A DNA stretch of 64,000 bases from Aquiflexum balticum DSM 16537. GTDB lineage: Bacteria; Bacteroidota; Bacteroidia; Cytophagales; Cyclobacteriaceae. The stretch lies in contig NZ_LT838813.1 of assembly GCF_900176595.1 (NCBI RefSeq), forward strand, positions 186,001 to 250,000, in the 5' to 3' direction. Positions within the stretch are counted from its first letter, which is position 1. Each line of letters starts with the position of its first letter. A program made the position numbers and the translations under genes. Under the pieces are notes generated by a model. That model made no database searches and was not told the origin of the DNA. It was given only the letters and a program-made list of their open reading frames with translations. Of the stretch, positions 48,327-56,510 are shown in pieces.

Positions 48327-49362
48327 AGACAAGGCTGTCGGTGTAGTGGGCATGGGGAGTTTTGGAACTGCCATTGCCAACATACTTTCGGAAAAAAGCA
48401 AAGTCATAGCATTTGTCCGCAGAGCAGAAGTGATGGATGAAATCAACCAAAACCACACGGTGGATGGCGTGAGTATCAATCCTGAAATAATTGCTACCCA
48501 AGACCCTGAAATGATTGCTGGAGCCTGCAATACCATTTTCTTTATGGTACCTTCCACAGCTTTTCAAGAAGTGATCCGCCAATTTTCTCCCTTTTTATAT
48601 CCATACCATCTCCTGATCCATGGTACAAAAGGACTTTGCCTTAACTTACCAACCGGAAAAACACTTTCAGATACCGGAAAAATCAGCCGTGAAAATATCC
48701 TTACCATGAGTGAGGTAATCATGAAAGAGACAGTAGTAGTCAGGATAGGTTGTTTGGCTGGCCCCAATCTTGCAAAGGAACTTTATCAGGGTCAACCTGC
48801 TGCTACCGTGGTTGCAAGCAAATACAATGAGGTGATTCTGGAAGGTCAAAGATTGCTTCGGACGGATAAGTTTCAGGTATATGGCAATTCTGATATTGTA
48901 GGGGTCGAATTGAGTGGTGTTTTAAAAAATATTATTGCGATCGCAGCCGGTGCATTGGCCGGTCTGGGTTTGGGTGAAAATGCCAAGGGGCTGCTCATTT
49001 CAAGAGGAATGGTCGAAATGATTTACCTCGGGAATGCTTTGGGAGGAAGCCTTAAATCCTTTATAGGACTTGCAGGAATCGGGGATTTGGTCACCACCTG
49101 TAATTCCACTTTGTCCAGAAACTACACGGTGGGCTATAGGCTGGCAAAAGGAGAAACTCTGGATAATATCATGAATACGATGGAAGAAGTGGCAGAAGGT
49201 GTCAATACAGTGAAATTAATGAAAACCTTCGTAGAAGGAAAAGGCACTCGGGCACCGATTACCGAAAATCTTTATAAAGTACTGTTTGAAGATCTGAAAA
49301 TTGAGGAAGCCCTGCAGTATCTGATGAAATATCCATTTAGTGTAGATGTGGATTTTTTATAG
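48298..49362 (+). CDS. gpsA: NAD(P)-dependent glycerol-3-phosphate dehydrogenase
   Basis: GpsA reduces dihydroxyacetone phosphate to sn-glycerol-3-phosphate for phospholipids. The 354-residue protein has the Rossmann motif VVGMGSFGTAIA near residues 16-27, IHGTKGLCL, the catalytic LSGVLKNIIAIAAGALAGLGLGENAK region with the conserved lysines, and GLAGIGDLVTTCNSTLSRNYTVG. It overlaps the upstream acyltransferase by 29 nt if the first ATG is used and 23 nt if the second (48304) is used. This implies translational coupling of substrate supply and acyl transfer. Confidence 0.93.
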   Translation: MDMTSKNSSKDKAVGVVGMGSFGTAIANILSEKSKVIAFVRRAEVMDEINQNHTVDGVSINPEIIATQDPEMIAGACNTIFFMVPSTAFQEVIRQFSPFLYPYHLLIHGTKGLCLNLPTGKTLSDTGKISRENILTMSEVIMKETVVVRIGCLAGPNLAKELYQGQPAATVVASKYNEVILEGQRLLRTDKFQVYGNSDIVGVELSGVLKNIIAIAAGALAGLGLGENAKGLLISRGMVEMIYLGNALGGSLKSFIGLAGIGDLVTTCNSTLSRNYTVGYRLAKGETLDNIMNTMEEVAEGVNTVKLMKTFVEGKGTRAPITENLYKVLFEDLKIEEALQYLMKYPFSVDVDFL

Positions 49363-49482
49363 TTATTGTTTGATAGCAATTTGGTTAATGAGATATTGGA
49401 TGCTTGGAGATTTGAAAATTCTGGAAGAAAAAAATCAGGTATACCATTTAGGATTACTAAGGAGTAAAATTTAAGATAAAAT

Positions 49483-50772
49483 TTGGCTAATTCACCCACA
49501 TCACTCAAGCGCGGAATCCAAAAATGGGATTTGGTCTTTCTGATCATCAATTCAGTAATCGGCGCTGGAATTTTTGCTTTGCCCGCTAAAGTTTTTGCCC
49601 TATCGGGGATTTACAGTATTCTGGCATTTTTAGCATGTGCCATGGTCATGATGGTGTTGATCCTTGTTTTTGCAGAGGTAAGTTCCCGATTTGAACAGAC
49701 AGGTGGTCCATATCTTTATGTCAATGCTGCCTTTGGACCAATCCCGGCGTTTGTGATTGGTTGGCTCTTGATGCTTACCCGTCTGTTCAGTTACGCCACC
49801 CTAATCAACTTAATGATACTTTATCTTTCCTTTTTTTCTGATGTTTTCAATCAAACTGAAGTAAGGGTTGGAATGATTCTTTTCATTACAGGCCTGATTA
49901 CCTACTTCAATTGGATCGGGGTAAAAAACAGCGCTAAAGTCAGTAATATACTGACAGTTTCCAAGCTATTTCCATTAGCTGTATTTATAGTAGTAGGCTT
50001 GTTTTATATAGATTTTGATTTGATTGAACCCGGTCCTTTGCCAAGTATTCAGGATTTTTCTGCTTCTACGCTGTTGCTGATTTTTGCTTTTGGTGGATTT
50101 GAAGCAGGTTTGGTCAACAGTGGAGAAATCGTCGATCCTAAGAAAAATCTGCCTTTTGGTCTGATTACAGCTGCTGCAGTTATTGCAGGATTCTATATTT
50201 TGATACAGGTAGTATCTATCGGGACGCTTCCAAACCTTGCTGAATCAGAAAAACCTTTGGCGGATGCAGCAACAGGATTTATGGGTTGGTGGGGCGGAAT
50301 GTTTATCACCTTAGGGGCTGTGGTCAGTATAATGGGGACTTTGAATGTTCAGATTCTCAGTGGATCAAGACTTCCTTATGCTTTGAGTTTAGAAGATCAA
50401 CTTCCAAAACTTTTCAGCAAAATACACCCAAAATTTGCCACTCCTTGGGTTTCTATTCTCTTCTTTTCCGGATTGGTTGCGTTCGTGGCGATAGTTTGGG
50501 GATTTATGAGTTCGCTGGCTGTTTCAGTTATATCAAGGCTGATTTTGTATGCATTGGTATGTGCCTCCTTGATCAAATTAAGGAAGTCGCAACCCGTTCG
50601 AAATTATTTCAGAATTCCATATGGGAACCAACTTGCTATTATTGGAATTATTGCTACCGTTTGGTTACTTTCAGGTACTAACCAAGAAGAAATAATTGAT
50701 ACATTTTGGTGGACAGCATTGGGATTGGTTATTTTTGGAATCCATTCTTTTTTCAAAAAAAAATCAAAATAA
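49483..50772 (+). CDS. APC-family amino acid permease
   Basis: This is a 429-residue inner-membrane transporter with about 12 hydrophobic segments. The N-terminal GAGIFALPAKVF at about residues 27-38 is the glycine-rich unwound TM1 motif of the APC superfamily, and FAFGGFEAGLVNSGEIVDPKKNLPFGL matches the TM6 region and its following loop. The substrate is probably an amino acid or amine but cannot be specified. The start is TTG at 49483, with AAGGAG 18 nt upstream (long spacing). It follows gpsA by 120 nt and is likely separate from it. Confidence 0.88.
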   Translation: MANSPTSLKRGIQKWDLVFLIINSVIGAGIFALPAKVFALSGIYSILAFLACAMVMMVLILVFAEVSSRFEQTGGPYLYVNAAFGPIPAFVIGWLLMLTRLFSYATLINLMILYLSFFSDVFNQTEVRVGMILFITGLITYFNWIGVKNSAKVSNILTVSKLFPLAVFIVVGLFYIDFDLIEPGPLPSIQDFSASTLLLIFAFGGFEAGLVNSGEIVDPKKNLPFGLITAAAVIAGFYILIQVVSIGTLPNLAESEKPLADAATGFMGWWGGMFITLGAVVSIMGTLNVQILSGSRLPYALSLEDQLPKLFSKIHPKFATPWVSILFFSGLVAFVAIVWGFMSSLAVSVISRLILYALVCASLIKLRKSQPVRNYFRIPYGNQLAIIGIIATVWLLSGTNQEEIIDTFWWTALGLVIFGIHSFFKKKSK

Positions 50773-50853
50773 TAAGAAATTATACCTATTGAAAATCCTC
50801 AAATCAATCAAAGAATTATCATATTTGTAGAATAACCAAAAAAACATTAAACC

Positions 50854-51534
50854 ATGAAAAAACTTTTTACTTTTCTTTTAATCATTTCAACAGCCTCTAC
50901 TTACACTTTTGCCCAAACCAAGACGGTAACAAAAGATGTCAAGCCATATTTCACCTCAGGTGGAGAGTGGATTTTCTCCACTGGAACTCTTCAAAACAAC
51001 AATAATGTGCTCAGGTTTTCACCAGTAATAAACCTGCAAACTCTCCTCAATTTTGACCAAAGTGAGTCCTTTGGATGGTTTACCGGAGTAAACATCCGCA
51101 ACGTGGGTTTTATTTTTGACGAATCAGCCTCGGTGAGAAAGAAAGTAAGAAATTACAATCTGGGTATTCCTATTGGCGTAAAACTTGGTCACCTGGATGA
51201 TAGGTTTTTCTTTGCCGGTTACGAGTTGGAGATTGCCATGAATTATCGGGAGCGGACGTTTGTCGATGAGGTGAGAACTGAGAGGTTCAGTGTATGGTTC
51301 AGTGATCGGGTCAACACCCTTCAACACGCCTTGTTTATTGGCTACACCTTGCCAAAAGGTACCAGTATCAAAGCCAAGTATTACCTGAATTCGTTTTTCA
51401 ATCAGGGATTTACTGCCTCAGATGGAAACGGAGGGACATTTCAGCCATACGCAGGGTTGGACGCAAACATTTTCTATGTTTCCTTGAATTTTTCTTTGTT
51501 CAAAAACTGGGAATTAGTGGACTTGGAGGATTAA
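50854..51534 (+). CDS. Predicted outer-membrane or secreted protein, unknown function
   Basis: This is a 226-residue protein with a clear signal peptide (MKKLFTFLLIISTASTYTFA then Q, cleavage near residue 21). The mature part has alternating hydrophobic residues and many aromatic and glycine positions (GWFTGVNIRNVGFIF, YNLGIPIGVKLGH, VSLNFSLF), as expected for a small beta-barrel. It ends KNWELVDLED rather than with the usual terminal aromatic. I do not recognise the family. It is a single gene 81 nt after the permease. Confidence 0.75.
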   Translation: MKKLFTFLLIISTASTYTFAQTKTVTKDVKPYFTSGGEWIFSTGTLQNNNNVLRFSPVINLQTLLNFDQSESFGWFTGVNIRNVGFIFDESASVRKKVRNYNLGIPIGVKLGHLDDRFFFAGYELEIAMNYRERTFVDEVRTERFSVWFSDRVNTLQHALFIGYTLPKGTSIKAKYYLNSFFNQGFTASDGNGGTFQPYAGLDANIFYVSLNFSLFKNWELVDLED

Positions 51535-51629
51535 AATAGGTTCAATCCTTCACCTACAACAAAAGTTGTTTCACGATAGAGGAAGAGAAAAATGATTGGT
51601 TTAGTCTGAAGACTGAAATTGAGGAAGTC

Positions 51630-51644
51630 CAAGACTAAGTCTTG
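51630..51644. terminator. Short palindrome between convergent genes
   Basis: CAAGACT and AGTCTTG with a single central A form a 7-bp hairpin just beyond the stop of the ABC-F gene (51647) and downstream of the gene ending at 51534. The U tract is weak, so terminator function is tentative. Confidence 0.35.
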
Positions 51645-51646
51645 AA

Positions 51647-53536
51647 CTACCCTATCCCCTCCAATTCACTCAATTCCAACCAACGCAATTCCAATTCCTC
51701 AATATCATTTTCTGTTTTCTTCAATGATGCGGACCATTCCATCAATGCCTTATGGTCATCAGTGCCGGCAGAAATCAGAGCAAACAGCTTCTCTTTTTCA
51801 ACATTCAGGGATTCTATTTTAGCATTGATATCCTCAAATTCTTTTTTGTCTTTGAAGGTTGCTTTGGGTTTCCCCGAATCGAAGGAAGGCTTTTCCGTTT
51901 TGACTTCTTTAGCGGGCTTTTCTTCTTTTTTGTTTGCCTTCTGCTCTTTTTCCCACTCTCTGAATTCTGAGTAGTTTCCTGGAAAATCCTTGATTTTTCC
52001 TTCCCCTTCGAAAACAAACAAATGCTCCACCAACCTGTCCATAAAATACCTATCATGCGAAACAATGATCAAACAGCCTGGAAAATTGTCCAAGAATTCT
52101 TCCAAGGTATTCAAGGTTACTATATCCAAATCATTGGTAGGCTCATCAAGAATGAGGAAGTTGGGGCTCTTGATCAGGATCATAAGCAATTGCAGCCTTC
52201 GTCTCTCCCCGCCACTTAGCTTGGCAACAGGAGTATGCTGCTGCTTGGGTGGGAAACCAAATTTGTTGAGGAACTGGGCAATTGTAATGGTAGCACCTCC
52301 GGCAACAGTAACCACTTCGGCCACGTCCTTTACAATATCTATCAGTCTTTTTTCCTCATCAAAGGAATCTTCCTCCTGGCGGTAGTAGCCAATTGCTGTG
52401 GTCTGACCCATAGATACCTTTCCACTGTCGGGAGCCAACAATCCTGTGATCATATTCAAAAAAGTTGTCTTACCGGCACCATTGGGTCCGACAATTCCGA
52501 TCTTATCCCCTTTTTTGAAAGTGTAGCTAAAATCCTTGATCAGCGTTTTGTCATCAAAGGATTTGTTCAATTTTTCAATTTCAATAATCTTATTTCCCAA
52601 CCTTTGGGAAGTGACTTTCAGTTCAATCTCTCTTTCCTCTCTTTTATTGAAAGCCTTTTCTTTGGTTTCTTCAAAAGCATCCACCCGGTATTTGGCTTTG
52701 GTACTTCTGGCTTTAGGCTGACGACGGATCCAGTCCAGTTCTTTTTTATACAGACTTTTAGCCTTCTCCAATTCAGTGGCCTCATTTTCCCTGCGTTCCT
52801 CCTTTTTCTCCAAAAAATAACCATAGTTGCCCATATACCTGTGAATACCGCCATTGTCCAGCTCCAGAATCTGATTGGTCACTTTTTCCAGAAAATACCT
52901 GTCGTGGGTCACCATGAAAAGCGCCAGATTGGCTTTGGAAAGGTAATCCTCCAACCATTCTATGGTCTCCAAATCCAAGTGATTCGTTGGTTCATCCAAT
53001 AGCAGTAAATCAGGTTTTTCCAAAATGGCTTTGGCCAGAGCTACTCTTTTCCTTTGGCCTCCACTTAGGTCCCCTACTGACATTTCTGTATCATGCAGAC
53101 CCAACTTGCCCAAGACCTCATTGATCTGATATTCAAAATCCCAAGCCTGTAGGGAATCCATTTTTTCAAAGATTTTCTGCATCTCATCACCATTGTCTTT
53201 GCCATGTTCGGCATCTAACATGGCTTTATGATAATGCTCAATCACCTGAAGTGTCTCATTGGTGCTGCCATCAAAAATGGTCTGAAAAACGCTAAGGTTT
53301 CCGGAAAAGACGGGATTCTGATGCACATAGGTTACTTTCACCTGTTGGTTGGTGGCCACGTTACCTGAATCGGGGACTTCAAGACCCATGATGATTTTCA
53401 TCAAAGTAGACTTCCCGGCACCATTGATACCAACAAGGGCTATCTTCTGACCCTGATCTATTCCGAAAGAAATGTTCTGAAAAAGTTTGCGCTCGCCGAA
53501 AGACTTGCTGAGATTTTCTACTGATAGGTAATTCAT
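51647..53536 (-). CDS. ABC-F family ATPase (Uup-like)
   Basis: This is a soluble protein with two ABC cassettes and no membrane domain, about 629 residues. Cassette 1 has GINGAGKST, LSGGQRKRVALAKAIL and LLLLDEPTNHLD. Cassette 2 has GPNGAGKTT, LSGGERRRLQLL and FLILDEPTNDLD. A charged linker lies between them, and a Lys/Glu-rich C-terminal coiled coil (from about residue 560) is as in Uup. ABC-F proteins act on ribosomes; the exact role is not readable here. The frame extends to a TTG at 53554, but the ATG at 53536 gives the natural MNYLSVENLSKSFG start. Confidence 0.9.
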   Translation of the reverse strand: MNYLSVENLSKSFGERKLFQNISFGIDQGQKIALVGINGAGKSTLMKIIMGLEVPDSGNVATNQQVKVTYVHQNPVFSGNLSVFQTIFDGSTNETLQVIEHYHKAMLDAEHGKDNGDEMQKIFEKMDSLQAWDFEYQINEVLGKLGLHDTEMSVGDLSGGQRKRVALAKAILEKPDLLLLDEPTNHLDLETIEWLEDYLSKANLALFMVTHDRYFLEKVTNQILELDNGGIHRYMGNYGYFLEKKEERRENEATELEKAKSLYKKELDWIRRQPKARSTKAKYRVDAFEETKEKAFNKREEREIELKVTSQRLGNKIIEIEKLNKSFDDKTLIKDFSYTFKKGDKIGIVGPNGAGKTTFLNMITGLLAPDSGKVSMGQTTAIGYYRQEEDSFDEEKRLIDIVKDVAEVVTVAGGATITIAQFLNKFGFPPKQQHTPVAKLSGGERRRLQLLMILIKSPNFLILDEPTNDLDIVTLNTLEEFLDNFPGCLIIVSHDRYFMDRLVEHLFVFEGEGKIKDFPGNYSEFREWEKEQKANKKEEKPAKEVKTEKPSFDSGKPKATFKDKKEFEDINAKIESLNVEKEKLFALISAGTDDHKALMEWSASLKKTENDIEELELRWLELSELEGIG

Positions 53537-53653
53537 GCCGCAAAGATAAGGCAAGGGGAATTGAAAGATTGAAAAATTTAAAATTTAAAATTGGAGGGTT
53601 AAGGAAGAAGAATTAAAAAATTGTAAAACTTGAAATACTAGACGGTCTCTGTT

Positions 53654-53673
53654 TAGAAAATTTGAATTTTCTA
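53654..53673. repeat. Hairpin after hicA
   Basis: Arms TAGAAAATT and AATTTTCTA of 9 bp with a 2-nt loop lie just beyond the hicA stop (53681). There is no U tract, so it may only be a 3' stabiliser. Confidence 0.4.
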
Positions 53674-53680
53674 GAAAGTC

Positions 53681-53893
53681 TTAAAGTTCATTTTTATCAA
53701 TTCCGGCTTGCTTTAAGATGGCTAAAAATGTGCCCTTTGGCAAATCCTTATTATGCATTGGAACTACTGTTATTTTTCCCGAAATTGGATGCTGAAAAAA
53801 ATGGTGACTTCCCTTGATTCTCCTGAGCTCAAAACCATTTTTTTCCAGAATCTTGCATAATTCTTTGGGGCTAAGTGAAGGCAAATTACCCAT
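53681..53893 (-). CDS. hicA: HicA-type mRNA interferase toxin
   Basis: This is a 70-residue double-stranded-RNA-binding-fold toxin. It shows the family core ELCKILEKNGFELRRIKGSHHFFQHP with the catalytic histidine in GSHH (around residue 29), VPMHNKDLPKGTFLAILKQAGI, and the normal HicA length. Its ATG overlaps the hicB stop by 1 nt (TGATG), so it is translated after the antitoxin from one transcript. HicA toxins cleave mRNA when freed from HicB. Confidence 0.9.
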   Translation of the reverse strand: MGNLPSLSPKELCKILEKNGFELRRIKGSHHFFQHPISGKITVVPMHNKDLPKGTFLAILKQAGIDKNEL

Positions 53894-54123
53894 CAGGAAG
53901 CAAGTGTAATGGAATATTCAAAGGTGTTACTGTCATCAGGAATAGGTTGACCTTGCTCTTTAAGAAGTTCTACATATCCCTCTATTGCCTCTTTTGCCAT
54001 TTCCATTGCATGGCTGAGATTTTCACCATAGGTTATACACCCTTGCAAGGCAGGTACATTAACCGTAAAACCTCCCTCAGGTTCTTCAATCAATAACACT
54101 CTATAAGTCAAAGGTTTTTTCAT
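53893..54123 (-). CDS. hicB: HicB-type antitoxin
   Basis: This 76-residue partner of HicA has the partial RNase H-like HicB domain: YRVLLIEEPEGGFTVNVPALQGCITYGENLSHAMEMAKEAIEGYVELLKEQG. No helix-turn-helix or ribbon-helix-helix domain follows, so this antitoxin lacks the DNA-binding part present in many HicB proteins. The open frame reaches 54192, but the ATG at 54121-54123 gives the natural MKKPLTYRV start. The gene order is hicB then hicA. Confidence 0.85.
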   Translation of the reverse strand: MKKPLTYRVLLIEEPEGGFTVNVPALQGCITYGENLSHAMEMAKEAIEGYVELLKEQGQPIPDDSNTFEYSITLAS

Positions 54124-54234
54124 AATTGTAAATTTAAAAAAGAAATTCAATATGTATTCTATATAACGAATCTCTCTTCCTACCCCTCCCAAAAATTCAA
54201 CCCCAAACCCATCTTATGTCTTAAATCTCAAATC

Positions 54235-55206
54235 TTAAGTCTTTCCCTTCCCCACAATATGCCCCACAATCTGCTCTGCATGCACAATGGAGTTTTCGAT
54301 AAAAAATTCACGGGTATTCAATCCGCCACAGACTACCCCAGCTAGGTAAACTCCGGGGATATTGGATTCCTGATTGGTTTGGTCGTAACAGGGTTGACGC
54401 TTTTCGTCCAGACTCAGTTCCACTCCCAATTGATTCAATAAGGCAAAATTCGGCACATATCCGGTCATGGCGAGGACAAAATCATTTTCCACTGTGACTT
54501 CTCCTTCAGGGGTATTGATCACCACTTCATTTTCCCGGATTTCTTTCACAAGGGAATTCGTGAAAGCTTTAATGGATCCCTCCTTGATGCGGTTTTCAAT
54601 ATCAGGTTTAACCCAGTATTTGACTTTTGGGTCCACTCCTTCATCTTTGAGTACCATGATAACTTCAGCGCCTTTCCGCCAGGTTTCCAATGCCACATCT
54701 ACAGCCGAATTTGCCCCACCCACCACAATGATTTTTTGTCCGATATAGGGCCAGGGTTCTTTATAGTAATGAGTAACTTTTGGAAGGTCTTCTCCAGGGA
54801 CATTCATCAGATTGGGGAGATCATAGAATCCAGTGGAAATGATGATATTTCTTGTTTGGTAAGTCCCTTTCGATGTGTTGATTTCAAAAATACCGTCCTT
54901 CTTTACTAATGTTTTTACCTCTTCATAAAGTCGGACTTTTAATTTCCAGGTCTTTGCAACTCTTCGGTAATATTCAAGCGCTTCTGTTCTAGTGGGTTTA
55001 TGGGCAATGGACATAAATGGGATCCCTCCCATTTCCAGCTTTTCGGAGGTAGAGAAAAAAGTCATATTCAACGGGTAATTATATAGTGAATTGGTTAGGA
55101 CTCCTTTTTCTACAATGAGATAATCCAGACCGGATTTTTCACATTCTATCCCACATGCCAAACCAATTGGGCCGCCACCCACTATAAATACGTCTAGAAT
55201 TTTCAT
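54235..55206 (-). CDS. YpdA-like FAD/NAD(P)-dependent oxidoreductase
   Basis: This 323-residue two-dinucleotide-domain flavoprotein has the FAD loop VGGGPIGLACGIECEKSG at about residues 9-26, the NAD(P) loop VVGGANSAVDVALE at about residues 161-174, and the TGYVPNFALLNQLG and GVYLAGVVCGG C-terminal FAD contacts. It lacks the CxxC of thioredoxin reductase. The pattern matches YpdA, the bacillithiol disulfide reductase, and related Bacteroidota proteins. It lies 26 nt after an NRDE-family gene. Bacillithiol use is an inference that depends on bshA/B/C elsewhere in the genome. Confidence 0.8.
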   Translation of the reverse strand: MKILDVFIVGGGPIGLACGIECEKSGLDYLIVEKGVLTNSLYNYPLNMTFFSTSEKLEMGGIPFMSIAHKPTRTEALEYYRRVAKTWKLKVRLYEEVKTLVKKDGIFEINTSKGTYQTRNIIISTGFYDLPNLMNVPGEDLPKVTHYYKEPWPYIGQKIIVVGGANSAVDVALETWRKGAEVIMVLKDEGVDPKVKYWVKPDIENRIKEGSIKAFTNSLVKEIRENEVVINTPEGEVTVENDFVLAMTGYVPNFALLNQLGVELSLDEKRQPCYDQTNQESNIPGVYLAGVVCGGLNTREFFIENSIVHAEQIVGHIVGKGKT

Positions 55207-55232
55207 AATATATATTTTCAGTCAAAACAGCC

Positions 55233-56018
55233 TCAACCTGCTTTATGTTCCTTAAGCTCCTCCATTTGAAACTGAATCTCTTTTTCCTCGGTTCTGCCCT
55301 CAGTCTGAAAATATCTTTTTTCTTTGATTTCCACTTCCCCGGAATGTTTCCAAAGCAGGACTGTGGTATTGATGGTGCCATAATAATTTCCGAAATTGAT
55401 GAATTGGGCTGAAACAGCACGCTCCTGTTCTAAGGTTGCCCCTGTATCCGCCAACTGATCATCGGGCTCAATAGCTTTTGATAGAACTGCCTCACTTAAT
55501 TCCTTTTTATCCAAAGCCCCTTTTTCAATTTTATTTTTTAGCTTCTCCTTGGCCATCAGCAGCTTATTCCATGGTGTATCCAAAAGGGCATTGCTCAATC
55601 CATATAGGCCATAATCCAATTTATGAATTCCCTCTTTTTTATTTGAGAAATAATAAAGTTCCTCATGGTTTCCTACCAGAAGGTTGAATCCTTCATACAG
55701 GTCTTTTTCTTTTTGTATTTCTGAAAGGTATTCCTCAGGTCCCATTTCTTCCTCCAAAAAATTTTTAACAAGGTCTCCTCGGGATTTTGCATCTTTTTTC
55801 ATATTCCGCATATCCCGGTAATTGGTAAGGGCCCCAAACCTACCATTGGGATGAATTCCCAGCCAAGTGCCTCCTGCCCTAAGGTCCTTGCCTGCATAAA
55901 ACCCTTCATCCCACAAATGAAGGGATTCTGTGGGTCTTTCGAAAAATTCGTCCCTGTTGGCTACAAGGATCATCTTAAATTCTGGATGTTTGTTCCAATT
56001 AAATGCTAATAAACACAT
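55233..56018 (-). CDS. NRDE (TANGO2-like) family protein
   Basis: This 261-residue protein begins MCLLAFNW and contains the family NRDE motif (ILVANRDEFFERPTESLHLW) at about residues 17-36, then the GRFGALTNYRDM segment. In the broader family the N-terminal cysteine is proposed to act as an Ntn-type nucleophile, and eukaryotic homologues (TANGO2) are linked to heme or lipid handling; the bacterial function is unclear. It is probably co-transcribed with the YpdA-like gene 26 nt downstream and diverges from blaI. Confidence 0.85.
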   Translation of the reverse strand: MCLLAFNWNKHPEFKMILVANRDEFFERPTESLHLWDEGFYAGKDLRAGGTWLGIHPNGRFGALTNYRDMRNMKKDAKSRGDLVKNFLEEEMGPEEYLSEIQKEKDLYEGFNLLVGNHEELYYFSNKKEGIHKLDYGLYGLSNALLDTPWNKLLMAKEKLKNKIEKGALDKKELSEAVLSKAIEPDDQLADTGATLEQERAVSAQFINFGNYYGTINTTVLLWKHSGEVEIKEKRYFQTEGRTEEKEIQFQMEELKEHKAG

Positions 56019-56079
56019 GCCCGCAAATTAAGAGAAAATAAAATCAATAAGTAAAAAACTGAATGAATCGTAAAAAAAA

Positions 56080-56110
56080 TTTGGAATACGATATTTATCG
56101 TATAACTTTG
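56080..56110 (+). promoter_or_regulatory. Promoter of the blaI-M56 operon
   Basis: TTTG at 56080-56083, a 19-nt gap, then TAACTTTG at 56103-56110. Predicted transcription starts near 56117, about 19 nt before the blaI ATG. Operator copy 1 fills most of the spacer, and operator copy 2 begins directly after the -7 element. Confidence 0.8.
56087..56102 (+). promoter_or_regulatory. BlaI-type operator, copy 1
   Basis: TACGATATTTATCGTA sits inside an 18-bp inverted repeat (8-bp arms ATACGATA and TATCGTAT, 2-bp centre) between the -33 and -7 elements. It shares the pattern TACGAnATnnATCGTA with copy 2. BlaI/MecI-family repressors bind such dyads (family knowledge). Confidence 0.8.
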
Positions 56111-56126
56111 TACGAAATAAATCGTA
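56111..56126 (+). promoter_or_regulatory. BlaI-type operator, copy 2
   Basis: TACGAAATAAATCGTA follows the -7 element immediately and covers the predicted transcription start. It is 24 bp from copy 1, start to start, so two repressor dimers could bind on nearly the same helical face. Confidence 0.8.
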
Positions 56127-56135
56127 TTAATCGAT

Positions 56136-56510
56136 ATGCAAACTAAACCTACTGAATCAGAATTGGAAATCCTGTCGATTTTATGGCCTATAAAAAAGGC
56201 TACTGTCAGGGAAATTCATGAGAAATTGGCCGAAACAAAAGATACGGGCTATACTACCACCCTCAAGCAAATGCAGATCATGCATGCCAAAGGATTGCTC
56301 AAAAGAGATGAGCAAAACAGAACACATATCTATTTCCCCGCAGTGGACGAACAGGTGACTCAAAAAAGTTTGTTGAGCAATTTCGTAAGTACAGCATTTG
56401 GGGGATCCGCGAAAAATCTGGTCATGCAGGCTTTAGGTCAGGGCAATCCTTCCAAAGAAGAGTTAGATGAAATCCGTGCATTTCTTGACCAATTAGAAAA
56501 CGAACAATAA
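56136..56510 (+). CDS. BlaI/MecI/CopY-family transcriptional repressor
   Basis: This is a 124-residue winged-helix repressor. The N-terminal half has the typical TESELEILSILWPIKKATVREIHEKL and TGYTTTLKQMQIMHAKGLLKRDE (wing and recognition helix), and the C-terminal half is a helical dimerisation region. The family is released by proteolysis triggered by an M56 sensor, and the downstream gene encodes one, overlapping by 1 nt. Two matching operators lie in its own promoter, so autoregulation is very likely. Confidence 0.93.
   Translation: MQTKPTESELEILSILWPIKKATVREIHEKLAETKDTGYTTTLKQMQIMHAKGLLKRDEQNRTHIYFPAVDEQVTQKSLLSNFVSTAFGGSAKNLVMQALGQGNPSKEELDEIRAFLDQLENEQ

Noticed and set aside
52235-53002. 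255-codon plus-strand frame opposite the ABC-F gene
   Set aside because: Antisense shadow; the ABC motifs on the minus strand explain the region fully.
53536-53548. TATCTTTG just before the ABC-F start as a leaderless promoter
   Set aside because: The -7 match is good, but no TTTG or TTG occurs at a suitable distance, so support is too thin.
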